From: Liquidambar formosana
Taxonomy: Eukaryota; Streptophyta; Magnoliopsida; Saxifragales; Altingiaceae
Assembly: GCA_039720395.1 (NCBI GenBank)
Contig: CM077824.1
Location: 31,773,859-31,837,858, forward strand
Length of the DNA: 64,000 bases
Reading direction: 5' to 3'
A program made the position numbers and the translations under genes. The notes below the pieces were generated by a model that was given only the letters and a program-made list of their open reading frames with translations, was not told the origin of the DNA and searched no databases. Shown piece after piece: positions 56,990 through 64,000 of the stretch. Within the stretch, counting starts at the first letter, position 1. Each line of letters opens with the position of its first letter.

Positions 56990-59629
56990 GAAAAATAAAG
57001 CCTTAGAGTGGCAATCACTTCTGCCCCGAGTTTCCCATAGCCGGATCAATAATCTCAGGCACCTGGGCAGGAGTGGCAAAAGTAGGAGGGGCCATAGGAG
57101 CCTGAGGTAGATCAGGGACCGCCTCTGTGGTGTTTTCCATTGCTGCAACAGATTGATCCCCGTTGGCAATAGCAGGAGGTTCATTGGAGGTGCCAGTGAC
57201 CTTCTCGGCTTCTGCTCTAGCCTCGGGCTGGGACGTAACCTTGGGTTCATTAATCCCAGGCATGCCTTCGCTTGCAGCCTCAACGTCAGCTACCCCAGCA
57301 TCGCCGCCTGCGGGGTTGCCCACCGGGGGTAATTCCCTCCTCTTGAAGGGGATGTCAGCGATACTAGGGAATTGGGCAGAGGCCAATTCAACCAAGGTAT
57401 CCCACACGAGTTGGTAGGTATCCTCGAGCTCGTCGTCCAGCTGCTCAATGAGAGTTTCCTTGACTCTCTTCTCTCCTCCGCCACTGCCTTCTCAGCAGAG
57501 GCCTTCTCTTTCTCTACTTCAGCTTCCAGGGCTCGAACCTTCCTCCCTAGGTCCCACTTCCCCCAGCTAACTCGTCGTTGGTGTCCTCCACCTTCTTCAG
57601 CTCTGCCTTCAGGTCTGCATAGTCCTTCCTTGTAAGCTCGAGCTTGCTGATGGCGCTCTTGGCATTAGACTAATGTGTCATGCACTTAGTTTTCAGCTTT
57701 TCAATTTGAGACACCACTGCAGAACAGTTCCTCTCAGATTCTTGCAGCTGTCGCTCAAGCTCACTCCGGACCTGGTGACCTCGATATCAATTTTGTTATC
57801 TTCTTCGGTAAAGAGGTCACCGGCAAGCAGGATCTGTTGGCAGCCCTGCAACGAAATTACCAAGTCAGAAACATAACCGAAAGACAATAGAGTAGGTCGA
57901 TGTATATCAGAGCTTACCTTGTAAAGGCTAGTGAACCCGAAACGAATCAGCTCGGGAGCGGTTTTCTTTCTAAAATGTTCTATATTCGCTGGCAGCCTCA
58001 TAGGGTTGCTCAGGTGCTTAAAGTTGTAATCTACAGAAAATGCGCTAGTTACAGCCTCATCTGTGGGCACTGGGAACTGAACACATCTAAGAAAGGGAGT
58101 CAACTAAAACCTATTCTAGAATCTTATAAGCAAGGGATGAATAAAAGAGTAGAAGATCAAACTCTTACCTCGGGGAATTTTGCCACAACCTCACTTCGAG
58201 AGGAGGCACCCTCCTCAACAGCAGCGGTCGCGAACAAACTACCTTGTCCGTACCTTAAGATAGGAGGCTGCTGCTAGGATCCAGTGGAAGGCCTTTTATT
58301 CTGTGAAGGCTCCTCCCGGGGCCTTGCCCTTTCCTACGACCTCAAGGACCTCGGGCCGGGGCACGGACTACCCCTTCATGGCCTCTGCCATGAGTTTGCC
58401 ACTATTAGGGTCAGTGGGCTTTCTGCCACCTTCCTACCCAGTGGTCTTGGAGGAGGCGGTTTGGCTGGGCTTTTGAGGGGGCTGTTTCTGCTGAGGTTGC
58501 TTTTGTTGGGTAACCTTTTGCTGAGAAACTTTCTTCTCAACAGCTTGCAGTTCCGCAGCTCTCCTCTCGACCACTAGAGCCTGAAGGTTCAACCCATCGT
58601 CCTTCCTAGACCTCTGGTTCCTAGGATTAGTCCTCTGCGTCTTGGAAGGGGGGGTTTGAGCTCCTTCTCTCCATTGCTTGGGAAACTGTCTCCTCTGAGC
58701 TGGAGCTCTCAATCACCAAAGGGGCAGAGCGACCAGCTTTATCTAGGGCTCTAACTTTTACAGCACCCTCTCCTTTAATTGGGAGGCGGATTCCTTCTTC
58801 TTCCTTTTGCTCTGAAAGAAGGTCTAAATCTTCCTCGGGCTGTTCCCAATGAGGGAGGCTTACTTTACCGTAGGTTTGGTACCTCGGATGATAGTTGAGC
58901 AAGGTGTGAGCAGCCTGGCAGTGCTGGCTGACTTGGTAGTTTAGCAGCCTTTGTATATCCTCCTTCTTCAAATCCCCCACAGGCTTGTTAGCGTGTGGAG
59001 CTGCTAAGAAGAAACAGAGCATAAGCATCAGCATACAATTTAACATTCGCTTCGAGACCAACATAAGAAAACATAACAACAATGAATCTCGCTTAGTGCT
59101 TACAGCAAGAGCCTTGTTCGCAAGGAATGATGGGGTTCTTCGTTGGTAGAGTCCCATCCACAGGCTCGTACACGAAGATAGTATGGTCGTGAGATTTGGG
59201 ATTGGAATCAGGGATATGTGTAACGAATGGTTTCCTTCTAGGCTTAACAGAAAGATAATGGTCGGGTTTATTTTTTAAGGCACAAATTTTGTAGTGTTGG
59301 AGTATCTCTCGCACTCCAACAGAAGTCCTTAAAATTTGGTTAAGGACATGGACGCCCAAGATAATTTTATTGGAGTTTAGCCCTAGTTGGGTTGGAACAA
59401 TGCTACAGTAAAGGAGGAAATCGTTAAGAAAGTTAGGAAAATGGATGCGAACTTCGCCCTCCATGAATGCAGCAATGGGAACGGGGATGCTGCCCTGAGT
59501 ATCTGATCTATAAATGTCCTCTCCAGGCTCAGCAAACCGAAAGCTGAATTTCCCATCTTCGAAGCAATACAGGGCTTTAAATTCTGCTATCCTTGAAGGA
59601 TTGTCCTTAATATTAAAAAAAGACAACAT
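56990..59629 (-). pseudogene. Antisense coding region of the Tat element
   Basis: Read on the minus strand, it holds frames of coherent protein sequence in order: 59629-59104 (SFNIKDNPSRIAEF-like start after ACTTGGCAG, with VPVAAF-like IPVPIAAFMEGEVRIHFPNF), a plausible intron 59103-59001 (donor GTAAGC, acceptor TTAGCAG), then PHANKPVGDLKKEDIQRLLN to 58627, and further degenerate pieces to about 56990 (including LPANIEHFRKKTAPELIRFG at 57990-57930 region). The first part resembles the plant 'putative gypsy type transposon' domain (from memory). Antisense frames in this position are known in Grande-type Tat elements. Stops and frameshifts show decay. Confidence 0.7.
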
Positions 59630-60580
59630 CTGCCAAGTTTGAAATGGGGAAGGTTAAATCCAAGATCAACTATCTCTCCTCACATGCCTCGACCCGAGTC
59701 TCCAGAACAATGTTCTGACATGTATGTTTGCCTTGCCTTGACAAACTCAAAAATTATTTTAAGTGTCAGCTCGGGAGTCACTCAGCTCGGTGTTAAAAAA
59801 ATTCAACAAGAGGAGACTAAGGGTCTCCCTCTTAATTTTACCCCGAAGTGGGGTTTTTAAATCCTAAAAGGCAAGAAAATTGGTATCTTGGCGATTTGCC
59901 CTAAAAACTAGAGAAAAGCCCTAGGATCGCGAAACAAATCCCAAGAATGACACCAGTAATCCCAGGCAAAGAAAATAACATTAAGCAGGTCAAAAATAAG
60001 GACAAGGAAAGAGATATACCATCACAGATCTCAGGAAGTGTGCCGGAAAGTAAATCCGCCGGAAAGATACAAGCGCGCAACGGTGAAAATCTCCGAAAGA
60101 TGGCTTTTGAAGCGGCAGAGGAACTAGAACAGCGCTCAAGAACAGGCTAACGGCGGCGGAGCAAATCTTTAAACGGTGAAAATAACCGAGGAAGACTTTC
60201 TACAGCAAGTAAACGGTGAACGGCAGTGGATTCCGGTGAGGAAGTAACGTGTGTAGTACTTTCTGATGAAGGCAAAATGCAAAGAGCAAAAAGAACAGAG
60301 AACAGAGGGAGTAGAAAGAGAGAAAGCAAAAGGCAAGATAAACAATGATTAACTTTTCCCCCAAAGACATAATGCTTCTGGAGCATTAAATGCCATATAC
60401 GGTGGATGGGACAACCCTAATGCACATGACATCAGCGCTTTGAGATACAGAAGGGCGTAACCACACGATTTGCCAGTTAAGCCCTAGAAAGCTAAACGCC
60501 ATAGGGGCACAGTGTGAAGCCTTCAGTAATTACAAAATTATGATAAGTCCCAACTCGGGAAAGTCATAATTGGGATAAGT

Positions 60581-61163
60581 TGTGTGGGAATATTTCTGAA
60601 CCAAGGAACCAGCTTGGGGATGAGAGCTCAAACCAGAGTTATTGACACGTGGCAGAGGCGCACATGACCTCCTAGCTTGGGGCCTTACACTCAGCTCGGG
60701 ACACCTGTCCCATGACTCACGCTACAATCCAAACTACTACTACAGTCCAAAACTGTTATTACAGCTGTAATTCATAACACAGCGGTTACAGGGAACCATG
60801 GTCTCTTGCTCAACCATGATCAGTAAACCATGGTCAGACGGTTATTGGCAAACCATGGTCAAATTTGACCTAACCAAGGCAGTTACCTGACCTCACATGG
60901 TCAGTCCGCACAGGTGGGTATAAATAGAATACGATACATCCAAATAAGGTAAGTTACAGTACCCTAATCCTAGGGATTCCTTCTTCTTCTTTGCCTCTTC
61001 TTCCATAAACGGCTTCTAACTTAAGCTTTGGAGAGGGCTTGGCCAAAACCCTACTTTGGCCTACCTTCTAACTTTGTTTCCAAGCTTGTGAGTGCAGGTC
61101 CACGCGCGAGAGCAAGCTCCTCCATCATCATCAGGTCTCGGGGAGCAGATTTTACCTCGCACA
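60581..61163 (+). repeat. 3' LTR of the Tat element
   Basis: 583 bp, starting TGTGTGGGAATATT and ending CTCGCACA. The region just before it (GGGATAAGT) is only weakly purine-rich, so the polypurine tract is uncertain. Confidence 0.95.
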
Positions 61164-61168
61164 TGTTC

Positions 61169-62130
61169 TAATAATTAACCTCACATGAATCTAAAGGGGT
61201 ACACCGAGTGGTTCTAGAACTTCTTGCCAAGTATTAAGTAAAAGACTTTAAATTCAATTTCCATTACAATTTTACTATGCGCACACATGCTGTTACCATG
61301 CATTGCATGAAATGTGTGGTAATATCATGCGTATGCATGGTTTCACTGATTCATCTTTTTCGTGAAGATGGCTTCTCTGCAAAACACCATTAGCCAAATA
61401 CAGACACTATATGCAATAAATCTACTTCTAAACACCCTATACAATTCTACTAACAAGTCTACTAACAGGTCTACTGTCAACCTAGCGGCGTTCGTTTCAT
61501 TAAGCAAAGCAAGCTTTTCCCAGTCTCACAAGTCTAGCTCTTTGTTATATTCTCCTGTCTTTTCTCTCAGTTTTTCTTTCACTTTTTCAGTATTTCTCTC
61601 TCTCTTGGTATAACTCTCAGTTATTTAGAGTTTCACTTCTTTTTCTAGTGTCTCCACCCTGTCTCTCTGTTTGTCCCCCTCGAGCTCCTCGAAATTCTTT
61701 TATTTATAGTGAAAAATTCCCTAGGTAAGGTCGTCATGCATGACCCCAATCCTCATCCCCTCTTATCTCTTCTCAATCTAAAATGCATAGTGCCCGACAA
61801 GACATGGCCCTCTAGCAAGCCTTTTAGTTATGGTGAGGAGCTAGTCACTGAGCATTGGAAGTAGATGAAGCTTTCATGCGTACGCATAAAACTATTATGC
61901 GTACGCATGGTTTATCTCGTGTATGCATAATAATATTATGTGTACGCATGATTATACCATGCATACGTTTCTTAAAATATGCGTATGCACTAAATCCTTA
62001 GGTTGTCTAAATTAATCATTAAAATCCCCTTTTACTTACTTGTTTTACTTGCAGAAAAGAGACTTGATTATGAACCTCATCATCAGAAAATCATCATCAA
62101 ATGTAGGGACAAAATGGGTGTCTATAGTGA
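61169..62130. other. Candidate solo LTR or LTR fragment
   Basis: A TATTTATAG box (about 61699-61707), several copies of the palindrome ATGCGTACGCAT or near variants, and the ending TGTAGGGACAAAATGGGTGTC are reminiscent of gypsy-type LTR ends. Neither a left boundary nor target-site duplication could be fixed, so the call is tentative. Confidence 0.35.
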
Positions 62131-62469
62131 GTGAATTCGAGTTCAATCTAATTGAGAATCACTTGATACACATTTATTGATATTAAAGATGGCTAAGAGT
62201 AGGGGAAAGATCTATTGTTTGTCCAAAAAAAAAAAAAAAGAAAGGAAAAGACAAAATTGTAAATAGTTGCCAATGGCCTTGTAGTCTAATGACATCTTAC
62301 CTTCCTTCTCCTTTTATTTTTATTTTTTAATCTTTGATACTCTTATCTAGTTAGCCTTTGTTAAATTGGATTTTGAAAAAGTTATGGGAAAGGAAAATAG
62401 TAGTTTAAAAATTATATTCTTAAAAAAAGTAATATGTTTCTAAACAATTTTCACGATTCATTTTTTATT

Positions 62470-62560
62470 TTTAATTTTATTTTTCAATACATTACAGGGT
62501 TCAAATCTCTGACTTATCTTACTCCTACCATTTTTCCCACCTTCCGTTACCATTAATTTT
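62470..62560 (-). repeat. SINE-like repeat, minus strand
   Basis: The minus strand reads GGTGGGAAAAATGGTAGGAG then GTCAGAGATTTGAACCC, matching 49270-49312 on the plus strand (GGATGGGAAAAAATGGTAGG and AAAAGTTCGAACCC). It is the same pol III-type repeat. Confidence 0.6.
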
Positions 62561-62799
62561 CCTTCCTTTTAGCCTGTTCTTTTAGAGATCCAAACGAAGC
62601 ATTTGACAAAAAGAAAAGAAAAGAAAGGAATAAAAAAACACATACATGTCAAAAATGAGGCATCCTCCCATAAAAAATGATGGTGCTCTATTGGAAACAA
62701 AGGATCCATATAACAGTCTATATCTTATCTTAGTTCCAAACTTTCAATAGTTAAGGATGTCTCATTGATCTATATCTTATCTTAGTTTCAATAATTTGG

Positions 62800-63165
62800 T
62801 GCGGAAGGGCACCCATTTGGGAGGAACGGTGAAGTGCTAGGGCTTGGTCTGTCGATCAATCACGGCCGGGGATGATGATCCAAAGAAGAATATGGACCAC
62901 GCATTAGATGTAGGGAAGAAGGCGCATGAAGCGCCGAGTTTAGCTGTATCGGACCCAACCAGAAGTCGTAAATGACTCAATCCGGATCCGAGGTTTGCAA
63001 GAATTGGGCAATCGGATCGTGGAGACCGTTGAAAGCCACCTTAAGGTAAGGGTCCTTGTTGGACGGAACATCAATGGTGGCCTCTGCGTTTTCGGGTAGG
63101 TTGTCCACGCGGGGTAATGGAAGCTTATCCAAATTTATTAGGGGATTTAATTTTGCTTTGGATTT
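62800..63165 (-). pseudogene. Decayed UGT91-type gene fragment
   Basis: Read on the minus strand, it encodes NPLINLDKLPLPRVDNLPEN, ATIDVPSNKDPYLKVAFNGL, DPIAQFLQTSDPD then a stop where the two intact copies have Trp, and further shifted pieces ending near HFTVPPKWVPF. This corresponds to residues about 58-180 of the intact UGTs. The N-terminal 55 residues, including the catalytic His, and the whole C-terminal half with the PSPG box are missing. Confidence 0.85.
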
Positions 63166-63359
63166 TCCAGCTGATTTAATTTTGCTTCTGAAAATAAATA
63201 TTGCGTTGATTATAGATCTGATAAGCACAAAATTTCCTTCCAATTTGGGAAGCCTAACAGTACCTAAATCAAGTTAAGAAAGCGGGTCAAAATTTTACAC
63301 ACAATTTGATAGCCATTACAAATCCTAGGTTCACCGAAAACACCAATAATAAGAAGCCT

Positions 63360-63540
63360 TGGCTCTGGTAGTAGATTTCTGGGAGGAGAAATGAAGATAG
63401 TCGCACACAAGAACAAGAAGCAAATACAGAAACAGAGCACACAAAAACAGGGGACGAATCTGATATTTTCTTTCAGCTACTATTCATTCAAGTCACACTC
63501 AAACACAAGTACACACTTGCTTTACACTTTCACAAAAAAT
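63360..63540 (-). repeat. Echo of the UGT 3' flanking region
   Basis: The segment GCAAATACAGAAACAGAGCA and onward resembles the 3' flank of the UGT at 47432 (GCAAATACAAAGACAGAGCA, about 47385-47404) and CAGCTACTATTCATTCA resembles 38171-38187 below the first UGT. This suggests that another UGT copy lay, or lies, beyond the right edge. Confidence 0.6.
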
Positions 63541-64000
63541 CAGCCCCCTTCTGCAAGCTCTTCTTCTCACGTCCATTACCCACATATATTCAGCAACAAT
63601 CTATTGGCTTCAGGAGGAAATATAGCAAACAAGTCTCATGTCAAGTACAAAATCACAAGTTTAAAATAAGTGTTTTTGGGGTCCAATCCATATGCTGGCT
63701 AGGTTCTCCCCTTCACAAAACTAAGGTGCTCTTTGTGCTCAACCCTAAGCCTAATGTGTGTGTATATGACCTCACTAAATAATTCATAGTTTTCTAACGT
63801 GGGACAAGATTTATTACCAATTTTCAACCAACCCTTCAAAGGTGACTTTAGAGAACAATTTCTCTTTCAATTGTTAATGAATTTGAATAATTAAATATTG
63901 AAATTAATTCTCCATATGAAAATTAACAAATTTTTAATTTCCATATGAACCCATCTCAAATTACAAATGGGATCCACGTTAAGAATTAGACTAAATCTCT
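63541..64000. other. Window end, no gene seen
   Basis: AT-rich sequence without a supported gene; it may be the 3' side of a UGT gene located beyond the window. The frame at 63391-63669 is not convincing. Confidence 0.4.

Larger units (their letters stand above)
49831..61163 (+). mobile_element. Ty3/gypsy LTR retrotransposon, Tat type
   Basis: An 11.3-kb element with TG...CA LTRs and a perfect 5-bp duplication TGTTC (49826-49830 and 61164-61168). Order inside is gag, protease, reverse transcriptase, RNase H, a second RNase H-like domain, integrase, a tandem repeat and an antisense coding region. The primer-binding site just after the 5' LTR, TGGCGCCGTCTGTGGG, begins with nine bases complementary to tRNA-Asp. 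The second RNase H and the large antisense region are hallmarks of the Tat lineage. The genes carry many stops and frameshifts, so it is not autonomous. Confidence 0.92.

Noticed and set aside
57163..58577. Plus-strand open frames in the Tat 3' region
   Set aside because: The minus strand gives the coherent protein-like frames; the plus-strand ones are shadows.

Overview
The window is plant nuclear DNA, almost certainly from a eudicot. It is AT-rich, full of small DNA transposons and microsatellites, and its genes have GT-AG introns and protein families specific to land plants. I cannot name the species from sequence alone.

Layout. 1-6050 is repeat-rich intergenic DNA: a hAT-like element, a Tourist-like MITE and a foldback MITE. 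6059-11152 is an AINTEGUMENTA-like transcription factor gene of the AIL6/PLETHORA3 type on the plus strand; it keeps the family's 9-nt micro-exon but its C-terminus is out of frame. 11609-13650 holds nested MITEs and a SINE-like tail. 13653-14288 (minus) encodes a small membrane-anchored TPR protein. 15660-21675 (minus) is an eight-exon receptor-like cytoplasmic kinase of the RBK1 type, intact when spliced. 22000-29900 is intergenic with several MITEs and a SINE that has a perfect 14-bp target-site duplication. 29948-37558 (plus) is a six-exon gene for a conserved plant nuclear-type protein of unknown function; two introns carry transposons and exon 3 has two single-base frameshifts. 38332-39759 and 47432-48856 (minus) are two intronless UGT91-type glycosyltransferases, and 62800-63165 is a decayed third copy. 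49831-61163 is a nearly complete Ty3/gypsy Tat-type LTR retrotransposon inserted within the UGT cluster.

The genes do not form a pathway. The UGTs are a tandem family that probably decorates secondary metabolites. AIL6-like and RBK1-like genes act in meristem development and ROP-GTPase signalling respectively. The unknown gene C looks nuclear from its Gln-rich tail and two SUMO-consensus motifs.

The most notable observations are: (1) three single-base frameshifts in two otherwise conserved genes, which need checking as assembly errors versus real lesions; (2) the Tat element, with its second RNase H-like domain, a long antisense coding region with a plausible spliced intron, a minisatellite between pol and that region, and stop codons that mostly look like cytosine-deamination products; (3) a dense set of MITE and SINE insertions with readable target-site duplications, some nested. 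I found no CRISPR, rRNA, intact tRNA or phage-like system, and nothing I would call a wholly new system.
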